A stretch of 64,000 nt of DNA from Brachypterus glaber (lineage: Eukaryota; Arthropoda; Insecta; Coleoptera; Kateretidae): contig OY294044.1 of assembly GCA_958510825.1 (NCBI GenBank), positions 99,982,893-100,046,892 of the forward strand, given 5' to 3'. Positions 11,945 through 23,350 of the stretch are shown in pieces. Made by a program: the position numbers and the translations under genes. A model generated the notes under the pieces. The model saw only the letters and a program-made list of their open reading frames with translations, had not been told where the DNA came from and did no database searches. The number at the start of each line of letters is the position of its first letter. Position 1 is the first letter of the stretch.

Positions 11945-13228
11945 ACTTAAACGTTCCCTATGTTAAAGCCCTATACGTAGTTATTCGACAGTATTATTTG
12001 TTGACCTGTCGAAAAAAAAATACAAAATACTGTGAAATTTTGCGTTTGTTGCATGTTACGACATCTTAAATATCTCCAATTGTAAATAGGATACAAATAT
12101 AAAACAAGAATCATTGTCAGCAAAATGGTACATTTTCTGTTTAAATTTTTTTTTAAATTATTTTTCAAAAAGGACCCGTTAGAGCACAATTATAAAATAG
12201 CAGATAATTTACTAAATAATGTCAATGGGTATTTTTTTGGACAGTAAATTATTATTTCATAATCATTTTGATCATATTGTTTCTAATGCAAATAAAATGC
12301 TAGGTTTTGTTCTAAGGACAACTAAGGACTTTTCTAATCAGAGACCTATATTGATGTTGTATTCATCCCTAGTAAGATCAAGACTGGAATACGGATCCAC
12401 CATTTGGTCCCCATATTTTGGCAACCATATTCAGCGAATTGAAATTGTTCAGAATAAGTTTTTACGTATTGTTCGATACAGACTTGCTCAGAATAACATT
12501 TTGTTGGATACGAATCAAACAAGGCAATATTTGGGTTTAGCTACCCTTCAGAATAGAAGAATCTTCAGTGATGTGTGTTTTTTCTTTAAGGTTCTTGCTG
12601 GATCAATTCAATCTAGTGTTATATTGGGTCAGTTTAATATTAAAATTCCATCAAGATCCTTGAGAAGTTATCCACTCCTGGAGGTTTCCTCCTGTAATAC
12701 TGTTAATGCAGAAAATTCTCCAATGAACCGTATTGTAACATTGGTTAATTTAGCATGCAATACTGTTGATTTTTACAATTCTTCATATAATATGTTTAAA
12801 AATCAATTACGTCAACATTTAGGCATGTAATTTTGTTTTATATGAGTATATTACTCTTATTTTTTTTTTTAATTATTATTTTATACCTATTATGCTATAA
12901 GAATATTATATAAATAACTTTGTAACTGCTATATGCGTAAATAAACGATTATTATTATTATAAAATGGGCTAAATAAAAATGGTTTCAAATTTAGAGTTA
13001 AAAAATCGAAAAAACCGGAAATTTACACTAAAATATTTTTGAAAGGTGGCTGACCTTGGGGTCACTATTTTTTAAGATAGCTAAATAATTCCATATTTTT
13101 AGACTTAAATATTTAGTCCCTATTTTTTTGCATACTTTTAAACTTTGTATTTTGATTTTTTTCCGACTATTTTCCCACAAAAAAAAAACAACTCAACAAA
13201 TAATGCTGTCAAATAATTACATATAGGG
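11945..13228. repeat. Inverted satellite-related flanks around a LINE insertion
   Basis: Bases about 11945-12110 (minus orientation) and about 12990-13160 (minus orientation) match parts of the tandem unit at 15820-16545, including the TATAGGGCTTTAACAT junction and the GTTTAAA...AATAGGGA...AGCTATCTTAAAAAAT block. The segment AACAAATAATGCTGTCAAAT at 13190-13210 is also present inverted near 11965-12000. A 5'-truncated LINE (12219-12963) sits between them. Confidence 0.5.
12219..12963 (+). pseudogene. 5'-truncated Jockey/CR1-type LINE, C-terminal RT end
   Basis: An open frame of 203 codons (12219-12830) matches the region C-terminal to the reverse transcriptase palm in Jockey/CR1-type ORF2: an ILDSKL-like entry (GIFLDSKLLFHNHFD), the SLVRSRLEYGSTIWSP block, QNKFLRI, and a C-terminal helical tail. 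It lacks the endonuclease and catalytic YADD-type core, so it cannot be active. It is followed by an AT-rich 3' UTR with AATAAACGATT and a (TTA)n tail ending at about 12963. In-frame stops just upstream of the first ATG fit a 5'-truncated insertion. Confidence 0.85.
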
Positions 13229-14736
13229 CACGCTGTTCTAGAAGAACTTTTAAATGACATGACATTTTCCATTTTTTTTCTTTTTGGAATTTTTTATATG
13301 AGGTCTAATTAAAAAAATAAGACCAAAATTTTAAAAATCGTTAGAGCCGTTTTTGAAAAATATGTATTTTTTAGAAAATATCTCTGATATTTCACGATAA
13401 CATACTCGGTGTGCCCTCGATACCTTGGATTTTGACCAAACTTGGCATAGTGGTACCACTATGGTACCTAAGCACTCCATCCAATTTTTTTTCAAAACGG
13501 TCCATCCGTTCACAATACCGGGTGTCCCACCATCCAGGTTCTTGACAAGTTATATCTCCGTTATTTGAAAAGGTAAATTTTTTGTAAAAAATAGCGTTAA
13601 ATGGGAGCCAAAAAAGATTTTATTGACTTATTCACCCCCCTCTTACATTGCCTACTCACTCCCTTGTAACCACCCCACCCTCTGATTTTCAAATAACACC
13701 TCCCATCCCCATATTTATCTAAGAATATGAAATAACATTTTATTTTGAATTACACCATGTATTATAAATAGTATCTTATTCTTTTAAGGGGCTTCCAATA
13801 ACATTATTTAGTAATAATAATGTCCCACCAGGTTTAGGACGGCCTATATCTCCGTTATTTAAAAATATAAAAAAGTTAAAAAAAAATTAAATTAAATTGG
13901 AGTCAAAGTAGAATTTACTGACATATGCAAAACTACCCCTTATTAACCCACCCTCTTGGAACCACCTCCAACTAGTTTTTTAAATATCACTTCCCTATTT
14001 TACTAAAGAATATAAAAGCACATTTCATTTTAAATTTAACCAGAAAAATTTTCAAAAACTTACGTTAAATTGTACCCAAAAGAAAATTGATTAATATATT
14101 CAAAACCAGATCATAACAACCCAGTCTCCTGGAACTACCCGCAATTTTGTTTTAAATACCACACTTCTATTAATAAATAATAATTGTTATTTAGAGCCCC
14201 TTAAAATTTAAGATACCACTTATAATAAATGGTTGAATTCAGAATAAAGTGCACTTTCATAGTCTTTAATAAGAATTTGGGGGTGCTATTTGAAAAACAG
14301 AAGTTGGGGGTAGTTTCAAGGGAGTGGGTAAGCAGGGGCCGGTTTTGAATAAGTCAGTAAAACCTTATTTGGCTTTGATTTAATGCTATTTTTTGCAAAT
14401 TTTAATACCTTCAAATAACGGAGATAAGCTATTTCAAGAACTTGGTGGGACACCCAGTATAGTGAACGGATGGACCGTTTTGAAAAAAAATTGAATGGAG
14501 TGCTTAGGTACCATAGTATGCCAAGTTTGGTCAAAATCCGAGACATCGAGGGCAAACCGAGTATGTTAGCGTGAAATATCAGAGATATTTTCTAAAAAAT
14601 ACATATTTTTCAAAAAGTCCAAACGATTTTTAAAATTTTGGTCTTATTTTTTTAATTAGAGCTCATATAACAAATTCCAAAAAGAAAAAAAAATGGAAGT
14701 TGCCTTGTCATTTAAAAGTTCTTCTAGAACACCGTG
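13229..14736. mobile_element. 1.5-kb palindromic foldback element, CACGSTG termini, 4-bp TSD
   Basis: The left end CACGCTGTTCTAGAAGAACT and the inverted right end CACGGTGTTCTAGAAGAACT start inverted arms that extend to near the centre at about 13985, so almost the whole element can fold on itself. It is flanked by AGGG at 13225-13228 and 14737-14740. The joined flanks match an uninterrupted copy, CATATAGGGCTTTAACAT, at 16166-16183. Internal segments such as TATATCTCCGTTATTT recur. It has no transposase. The CAC-type ends with a 4-bp TSD are closest to Chapaev (CMC superfamily); Transib has similar ends but a 5-bp TSD. Confidence 0.85.
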
Positions 14737-15360
14737 AGGGCTTTAACATATAATACTCCAGTCATATTAGATTAAAAAAAAACAGTAGTTACGGAAAAAT
14801 GCTGTACAAATTTTTGTATACGCCTTCGCCTTGTCATTATAAACATTGGGTGATAAGTCCCCATATGTGGGATACGAGCTTAATTTTTTATTTTGCAATT
14901 AGTCGGCACATATGTGTTTTTTTGCGAATATCTCCGTCAGATTTGCAGTTCTGCAAAAACGAAATCTCAACCATTTTTGCGCTAGCGTTTTGTTAATTTA
15001 CGACGCCCATGAAATTGTTTAAACATGGTTATTTACAACAAGCAATGACTTTCGCAAAAATACGATCGGATTTCTTAGACATTCCCTTGCAAATTTACAT
15101 TGAATTAAAAAAAAATATTTTTATTCAAGCTTACTAAACAGTTATATTTTATAACTGAACACAACAGTTAGAAGTGATCTATTTTTTTACAGTAAAAAAA
15201 TGAGTTCATTGTTGTACGCCGTAAAAAAAGTTAGTTAGCAAAACCACCACTGGCGGCAGCATTCTTTGACTTTGATGACAGCCATACTTCAAACTTTATT
15301 ATGTGAACAGGTGGTTGACTCGAGATTCTGTCCAAAAACCTTGTGTAAAATTGATTAAAA

Positions 15361-15453
15361 ATGATTAAAGAAGATTATATGGTTTATACACCTACAAATC
15401 TCTCCGAAATTGCAAATGCTACATTAGACGAGTTACCATCGACATCGCTATAA
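15361..15453 (+). pseudogene. Possible N-terminal fragment of a tyrosine-recombinase-like (Crypton-type) gene
   Basis: A 30-codon frame starting ATGATTAAAGAAGATTATAT encodes a peptide with VYTPTNLSEIANATLDELP. From memory of the family this resembles the conserved start of insect Crypton-related proteins, in which a short NLSEIAN-like helix precedes an LLPxKSxxxYxKxY block. The frame stops where that block should begin. A fragment with the second block lies at 26622-26814. No exon boundary can be assigned. Family match is inference. Confidence 0.4.
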
Positions 15454-15819
15454 GTGTACGATTCATTTTATTAAAATGTACTAAGGAAAGTTTAAGTTTT
15501 TTTTGTTTAAAGGGTTTTATTGGCCTATTTTAATAAAAAAAAACATACTTTATTACTGAATAAATTAAATTCAATAATTAATATTAAAAAAAATATATAT
15601 AGGTTGCTTGAAGAAAAAATAGTATGTTTCACTCAGAGGAAAAGTGCTTTTTTTACTCGTCTGTAGTTTCCGGGCTCCGCTTAGCTTCGTCCGTAAACTC
15701 TAACTAGTAAAAAAAGCTTCACTTTTCCTCTCAGTAAAACAATATCACTTCTGATTTTGGCCAGGTGGGAATTTTGCCGTAACTAAATCCTTATATTATT
15801 ATTATTATTAATTAAATAT

Positions 15820-16545
15820 TAATTTTTTTGCCCCGTGCCCATTGGAGATATTGGTGCCTAAATATAGGGTATTATTAGAAAAACCGAAAGTTTAGACGTA
15901 TGTAAAAAATAGGGAAAATATATCTAGGTCTGAAAATTTGGATGTATTTAGTAGTCATAAGTAGCTATCTAAAAAAAATATAGACCCCCAGCTCAGTCCC
16001 CTTTCAAAAATATTTTAGTTTAAATTTACGCTTTTTAAACAAAAAATGTAGCCTATTGTATTTCGCAGAAAATGGGTTTTGTTTTAAATTTTTATCCTAT
16101 TTACAAGCGGAGATATTTCAGATATCGAGCATCCTACAAACGCAAAATTTCACATACTATAATTACATATAGGGCTTTAACATATTAAATTTTCCCCGTG
16201 GCCATTGGAGATATTGGGGCCTAAATATAGGGTATTTTTAGAAAAACCGAAAGTTTAGAAGTCTGTAAAACAATAGTGGAATAATATTTATTTCTGAAAA
16301 TATGTTAGTACTTAGCAGTCATAAAAATTTTGGCCTCCAGGTTAGCCACCTTTTAGAAATATTTTAGTTTAACCGATTTTGAAAAATAAATTTAAAAACC
16401 CTTGTAGACAAAAAATGTAGCCTATCGAATTTTGCAGACAATGGTCTTTGCTTTAAATTTTTATCCGGAGATATTTAAAATATCGTAACATGCTGAAAAC
16501 GGAAAATTTGCCGTGAAACGCAACCCTAAAATTGTCGTAACCAAA
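15820..16545 (+). repeat. 363-bp tandem repeat, two copies
   Basis: Segments such as CCATTGGAGATATTGGGGCC, AAACCGAAAGTTTAGA and the CTTTCAAAAATATTTTAGTT-like block recur with an offset of 363 bases (ATTGGAGATA at 15841 and 16204). The repeat contains the TATAGGGCTTTAACATATTA site that is the empty target of the palindromic element at 13229-14736. No coding capacity. Confidence 0.75.
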
Positions 16546-16897
16546 CAATTTTTTTAAAAATAATTCTTAACCGGTTTTAAAGTATACATATGTAAGGTAA
16601 GTTACCACAAAGAAAAATCAATTTAGCAATGGTCGAGCGCCCAGTGCTCGACAGACTCTATTTTAATATAAAAAAATATCAACTAAAATGCTAAATTAAG
16701 GTAATTTTCATATCTTATTAGCTTATTTGTATTCAATATTAATTAAATTTAAGGAATTTAGATCTTTTTTTTCCCAATATTAGAAATGTCAAACATTTTA
16801 TTATGTAAATTTGATTTAGTTACCTTTAAACTATTTTATACCCACAAAAACTAAGGTGGGTATAGGTTTTTATTTTTTAAGAAAAACTACTTTTTAA

Positions 16898-18010
16898 AAC
16901 TTGCCGACGTTTCTTAAAATATATTTACTTCCTCGGGGTTTGTTAATAGAGTTTTTCTATGTTGAATATACAGGGTTATTCACGGAAGTAGTCTATTAAA
17001 AATTTATGGAGAACAAATAATTTTAAAAATCTGATATCTTGTACTTTGGGGTTTTTAAATATGGCCAATCGACTAAAAATTTTTTCATGCTTGTGTCACT
17101 TCCGGTGGTACCGGAAGTAGCACTCAACTATGATGTTTTAAATAGAATAGAACACCTCATATGTTTTTTAATTTTTAAAATCTGCATTAAATTTTCTTTA
17201 TTTTGATATGTAACACTTTATATCAATCTCCGGTAGTTTTTGAGTTATTGAGTTTTTAGCAAAACATTACTAAATTCAAGAACCCCTAAAAAAAATAATT
17301 TCTCCCTAATTTTTTAAATTATAGAAAAGTTTTTTTGTGGTTCACTCAATATTACTTAACCGAATTATCCTAGACCGAAACAGACCCCAAAATTTATACA
17401 GGGTGTCACAGAAAACAGGTCAAATTTAACAAATTTAAAATAGCCATAAATCATTTTTTTTAATTGCACCCTATATTTTTTTTATTTAGTTAAATAGAGA
17501 ATTAAATTTTCTTTAAAATGAATAAGAATACCCTATACCTAACATTAACCGTTTTCGAGTTATTTGCAAATTATTGTGAAAAAGGCGTATTTTTGTAAAT
17601 TTTTAAAGTTGTATTTAATCAAGTAGGCCGGTAAATGCAATTTCGTTTTTATTTTTTTAACTTCAATGTCATCGTGATAAATTAGAGTAAAATAATGGCA
17701 GAGGCTTACTTATCCTGTTATTTTGGATTTATTTTTTTTATTTTAGTGAAAATTAGTAGAACCTGCAGAAAATTTAATACAAAATATCCTGATTTACGAA
17801 AAAAGTGCAGATTTTTAAAATTTTTGGTTCTCCATAAACTTTTAATAGACAACTTATGTGAATAACCCTGTATAATAAATAAATTAAAACAGAAATCACA
17901 CGTGTAAATTTTAACACAAGACATACATGTAGTGAGAAACGAACTATATTCTCAAAATAGAAAAACTCTATTAACAAGCCCTGAGGAAGTAAATATATTT
18001 TACGAAACGA
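16898..18010. repeat. Outer inverted repeat containing a mariner-like foldback
   Basis: About 65 bp at 16898-16962 (with CTTCCTCGGGGTTTGTTAAT) recur inverted at about 17952-18010 (ATTAACAAGCCCTGAGGAAG). The 900-bp TA-flanked element at 16971-17870 lies between the arms. The arms resemble the edges of a separate older element. Confidence 0.6.
16971..17870. mobile_element. Mariner-like MITE with CAGGGTTATTCAC termini
   Basis: The left end CAGGGTTATTCACGGAAGTA and the inverted right end CAGGGTTATTCACATAAGTT begin TIRs of about 60 bp, flanked by TA (16969-16970 and 17871-17872). No transposase; the small minus-strand ORFs near 17720-17980 are AT-rich shadows. Another TACAGGGTGTCACAGAAAAC terminus at about 17397 hints at a nested element. 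Confidence 0.75.
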
Positions 18011-18589
18011 CGCACTGTGTCGTATTGAGGCTTAGAAAGTAACCATAAGTCGCTAAACGATTTTGGCAATATAATCACAGAATCTATTTAAACTAGTTAG
18101 TTGTACTATTCTCCATTTGGTTTAAACATTTTTTTCAAATGTAATCATTTCATGATGCTGTGGCTTAGCATTTTCCCTAACAGTGCAGAAATTTTGATTT
18201 TACTCGTTTTGTGATGCGAGAGTACTTAATTTGGAATAAAAATTACATTTTGTTTAGAGATAAAATCGTAAATATACGAATTATACTCAATTCAAGTGGG
18301 TATACCATGCTGGAAATTAACGACTTACTTTTAACATGTTTTTGAGAGACAAAATTTAAAAAAAGTTATGGTGTTAAGCTGTGCGAAGTTATAAGCGGTA
18401 CCACAAAGTTTATGTTTATGTTTATTTTTAACCTCGTACTATTCTACTTATTTAAGCATCCCCTAAGTCCAGAACTTATGTGGGCTAGTAGTAGAGGGAA
18501 CCACCGGCTTTAATTGACTTTCGAACCAATATATCTAGGGAGTACGCCTTCGCCAAATTTCAATTATTAATTAACTGAAAAAGGCAATC

Positions 18590-18680
18590 GGCGCCAGTGA
18601 GGTTTGAACTCACGATCATTAGCTCAGTGTCAATGCTATATCGATGCCTTAGACCGCTGAGATAATCTCGCAGGGAAAGT
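18590..18680 (-). repeat. tRNA-derived SINE head
   Basis: On the minus strand, TCTCAGCGGTCTAAGGC (18662-18646) fits an RNA polymerase III A box and GAGTTCAAACC (18611-18601) fits a B box inside a perfect five-pair T arm (GTGAG/CTCAC). The spacing is tRNA-like with a long variable region, but the acceptor arm does not pair, so this is a SINE head and not a tRNA gene. The body continues to lower coordinates (GGCGCCGATTGCCTTTTTCA) and is shared with 618-652. Confidence 0.75.
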
Positions 18681-19229
18681 GGTAAAAATATTCCGAATAG
18701 ACCTATATTATTAACTTTTCCCACTCTGGTCCGCCTTCTCAAAATTAAGCGCTTTTTAATCGAAAAAAGTATGATTTTTAAGCATTTTATAATTTTATTT
18801 TGAATTATTTAGAATATAATAAAACAAATAGTACTATTATTTGGAATGCAAATAAAGCTCATTGATAGTAAACATATCGCAATTTGTAATTGTCCTAGAA
18901 AGGATAAAGATGAGAAGTATTAAATTTGCACATAGCTTATTTAAGAATTAACTAGTGACTAAAAATATAAAACAATATATTTTTATTCCATAAATAGTTA
19001 TTTTATTAACTAGTGTATTAAGTGGATAAAATCACTTAATACACGAGTTGAGAATTTAATTTTTTCCAACACCTTTTATTTTTAAATAAAAATCTATAAT
19101 TTTGCGAAAAATTATGTCAAAAATATTAAGATTAAGTTTTCTTAATATAAAAATAATAGGTAGCCATGGCCTAAGTATGCCTATTAAAAATAAACAATTG
19201 CTAGTTTTACATTTCTTACAAACGTCAAA

Positions 19230-19334
19230 ATGGACGCGGTGATGACAGAATTTTCACAAATATCTGATGATGTTCAGTATTTTATTCAAAAACTAAAGAA
19301 TAATTTGGGGTTTTCTTTAATTTTTATGGTTTAG
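19230..19334 (+). other. Unrecognised 34-codon open frame with good start context
   Basis: ATG preceded by TCAAA encodes a peptide beginning MDAVMTEFSQISDDVQYFIQ, with a balanced amino-acid composition unusual for the AT-rich surroundings, and stops at a TAG before a TTATTATTTATT run. It could be a first exon or the start of a LINE ORF1 belonging to the element at 20041-23350, since the intervening gap hides 200 bp. I do not recognise it. Confidence 0.25.
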
Positions 19335-19630
19335 TTTATTATTATTTATTTATTATTATTTATTTAATTACAGTGTCATAGTTAACGTGCTTCTATTTAT
19401 AGAATAGTTATAATACTTAATTAATAGGGTATGTAACTAATTTTGGGTGAGATCAAAAGCTGTAAGTAAAAGAGTGGGTGAAAATTTTTTTAATAGTGGT
19501 CACTAGTGGAAAAAAACTTACTTTTGACATTTAAAATAGTGCTCAAAACAAGTGTTTCTGTGAAGGTGTTGGATTAAAGACATTTTCATTGAATTTTAGC
19601 ATTTAAATAATTATGGTTACTTTTTCAGCC

Positions 19631-19830
19631 NNNNNNNNNNNNNNNNNNNNNNNNNNNNNNNNNNNNNNNNNNNNNNNNNNNNNNNNNNNNNNNNNNNNNN
19701 NNNNNNNNNNNNNNNNNNNNNNNNNNNNNNNNNNNNNNNNNNNNNNNNNNNNNNNNNNNNNNNNNNNNNNNNNNNNNNNNNNNNNNNNNNNNNNNNNNNN
19801 NNNNNNNNNNNNNNNNNNNNNNNNNNNNNN
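19631..19830. other. Assembly gap (200 N)
   Basis: Exactly 200 unknown bases. A round-number gap suggests a scaffold join of unknown true length. The open frames reported across it are meaningless. Confidence 1.
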
Positions 19831-20040
19831 ACATAAAAAAATACAGTTTTGGTTATATTTTTATTTCGTAACTTTTTCATAAATAACAAAAATAGTACAA
19901 AACATGCACAAACGTTATAAAGGAAAAAATTATTTCAGTATTATTTTTTTTCTCCTTGTTGGTTAACTAAATTTAGTATCAATTGTTATTACTATGTTTT
20001 TCATTCTTGTTGTTTTTTAGTTTTTTTAATCGGGCTGTAG

Positions 20041-23000
20041 GTACAGCAAGTTTTTATAATTAATATCGAGGATGTTGAATACGAGGGTGATGCGAAAACT
20101 AAAGTTTTTTCAGATGTTGAGGAAGGAGGTAATTACGTAAGTAAACAGCGATTTTTAAATATAGTACATTATAATATAAGATCTTTAAGACATAATTTTG
20201 ATGAATTAGTTATTAATTTAGAGATTATAGGACAGGAAAAGGTCGACATTATTATATTATCGGAAACTTTTAATCTTGAGGAAATCCAACATTTTTCTAT
20301 TCCTAATTTTACATTACACTACAGTGAATCCAAATTTAATAAAAATGATGGTACAATATTCTATGTCAACGATAGCTTAAATTGTAATGTCAATATAATC
20401 AAACTAAGTCAAATCAGTTTACTTAGACTGACAGTTAAAGTTGATAATATTTTATTTGGTGTGTCTGCCTGTTATAGGCCACCATCCACAAATAAAAATA
20501 TTTTTATTCAAGATTTAGAAAATTACTACAATAACTTAAACAAATGTGATCTAGAGATATTTGCCGGAGATACAAATTTTGATTTATTAAATACTGGAGA
20601 GGACAATTTAAATGACTCATACCTGTATGCCTTAAATCAACAAGGTTTATTTTCATATATTGATGTAATTACTAGGAATACTAGTGGTACATGTATTGAT
20701 CATTTTTTTGTTGGTTTCAATAATAAAAATATCAAAAATAAACTGAAAATTAAGCCATATTTATTTGAAACAGATATTACAGATCATTATACAACATTTT
20801 TATCTATTGAAAATTTGGAATCTAAAATTATAAAACAAAATAATGATTTGTGTATCAAAAAAATTAATTTTGAAACTCTTTCTCGTGATTTGGGTAGTGA
20901 AGACTGGTATAATGTCTTTAATAATAATAATTCTGAACAAAGCTATAATAATTTTATTCAAACACTTAAAAAACATATAAGTAATAATACACAATTGAAA
21001 AATAAAGTATCTAACAAATGTTATAAAATAAAACCGTGGATTACAGTAGGGCTTTTAACATCCATAAGACGTCGAGATTACCTAAAAAAACAATACAATA
21101 AAAATAGAGATGATAAAGAACTGGAAAACGAATATAAAAGGTATCGAAACTTTATAAATCAGTTAAAATTTAATATTAAAAATGATTATTATGCATCAGA
21201 AATTAACAAAGCTGACAATAATTTTAAGAAGGTATGGGATATAATAAAAAATGCATCAAATTCTGAAAAAAAAATTAAAAAGAAAGTTATAACATAAATA
21301 ATGAGTTAGGTGAAAAAATAACAGATGAAAAGTCTAAGGCTGATTATTTTAATTCTTTTTTTGCTGGAGTAGGGAACACAATGATTGAAAGTATTGATTC
21401 TTCAAATCCCAACCCCCCTAAAAGCAATGCCTATGTACGTAACTCATTATTTATGTCTCCCGTAACAAATAATGAACTAATACTTCACATAGCAAATTTA
21501 AAAAACAAATCTTCATTCGGCCTTGATGGACTATCAGTAAAAACACTAAAAAGCATCCACCCCCATATTTTAAATCCTTTATCACACATTTTTAACTTAA
21601 TTTTAACAACGGCTAAAATTCCAGTAGCTTTAAAAGAGTCTGTAATAACTCCTATCTACAAGGCGGGCAGCAAAGAACTCGCAACTAATTATAGACCTAT
21701 TTCCGTGATTAATAATATTTCAAAATTACTTGAACAATGTATAAAAAAACGCCTTGTTGATTTTATTGAAAGTAATAAAATTCTAAATACTAATCAGTAC
21801 GGATTTAGGAAAAAACGTAGCTGTGAGGATGCGCTTCTTGCCTTTGTGAACGGAGTTGTTACAGGCCTGGACGGTAATAAAAAATGTTTAGCCATATTCC
21901 TTGACTTAGCTAAGGCATTTGACACTGTTGATCATAAGTTACTGATAAAAAGATTGGAGCGAATTGGTATACGAGGTCTAGCTTTAGCCATTTTCAAAGA
22001 CTACCTCTCAGAACGAATCCAAATTGTAAAATTGGAAAATCGCTTAGTGATCCAATTACTGTATCCAGAGGTGTACCCCAGGGTACAGTATTGGGTCCTA
22101 TATTATTTTTAATTTATATTAATTCCATATATGACGTTAAAATCAAAGGAAAAATTATATCATTCGCTGACGATACTGCTTTAATTTTTATAGGTGAAAC
22201 CTGGGAGGGAGTATTTGAAATGGCTGAAGCTGGCATAACCGAAGTTAAAAACTGGCTTGACTATAGTCTCCTGAGCCTGAACATCTCAAAAACTAAATTC
22301 CTTACATTCTGTCAAACAGCTGCTGGTCTACCTAACTTAAATAATTTAAAAATTCACAAACATAATTGCAATAAACAACAAAATTGCCAATGTGAAATAA
22401 TAGAAAAAGTTAACCATGTTAAATACTTAGGTTTAATGGTAGATCAGCATCTGAGATGGAATGAACATGTGAAATACCTTAACGGTCGGCTCAGGAGACT
22501 CATACATACATTTTATCAAATTCGAGACATTCTTAACAAAAAACTCCTTAATATTATTTACAATGCCTTAGCTGAGTCACTTATCAGATATGGAATTTTA
22601 ATATGGGGTGGGCTTCTTGAAAATGCACTAACAAGACTAAATGTAACACAGAATACATTATTAAAGATATTATATAAAAAAGATTTTCAATATTCTACAA
22701 GTCAACTATATAAAGATTTGGAAATTTTTAATATTAGGGAACTCTATACTTACCAACTGGCGTTGTGGGTATTGGTCAACTCGGAGAAAATGCCGAAACT
22801 CTCTCATTCTCACTCAACAAGAGCAAAAGTCAATTCCTTCATGTCCATCCCAGTGTACAAAAAAATGCACACACAAAACTCTATGTTATATTTTGGACCT
22901 AAAATTTATAATATTTTACCATCAAATATTAGAAATATTGAAAGAAAAACTGTTTTAAAAAAGGAATTAAAACTATACATAAAAAACAATTTTTCTGACA

Positions 23001-23302
23001 TAAAAGATAAAATATTTAAACCTAACAAATAAAATAAAATAAAATAAAAAAATACTACTTACTCTAAATAAAAAACTTACCTCTGATTATAACTCTTATA
23101 TCTTACCTAACTTACCATCCAATCAACCATATGAAAGAAAATGTTCTCGCAAAACCCTCGGATATAACTAATTTTTATATTTATTTAAACTTAAAACTAA
23201 AGTTTTATTTTTTTAGAAATATTATATCTTATTTATGACACCGCACACAAACATTGTTTAGGCGGGTCTGTACATTGTAGTTTATTATTATAAATTTATA
23301 TC

Positions 23303-23333
<31 letters not shown>

Positions 23334-23350
23334 TATATATATATAAATAA
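20041..23350 (+). pseudogene. CR1/Jockey-type LINE ORF2 (APE endonuclease plus RT), two frameshifts
   Basis: The reading frame is open from 20041. The endonuclease has NIRSL (20176), the LSET glutamate, YRPPS (20473), the GDTNFDLL catalytic pair (20566) and IDHFF (20695). A one-base shift near 21290 moves reading to the frame of 21381-22112, which has NYRPISVINN, NQYGFRKKRS and the FLDLAKAFD catalytic aspartate. A second shift at about 22045 moves to the frame of 22091-23032, with GTVLGPILF, the FADD catalytic pair (about 22165) and VKYLGL. The 3' UTR ends in an (AAAT)n tail at 23303-23350. With only two indels this is a fairly recent, nearly full-length copy, but no ORF1 or 5' end is visible, partly because of the gap. 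Clade assignment to CR1-like within the Jockey group is tentative. Confidence 0.88.

Noticed and set aside
18590..18680. Functional tRNA gene
   Set aside because: A and B boxes and the T arm are present, but the acceptor stem does not pair and the body matches a dispersed SINE.
19613..19889. Three ORFs across the N gap
   Set aside because: They consist almost wholly of unknown bases.
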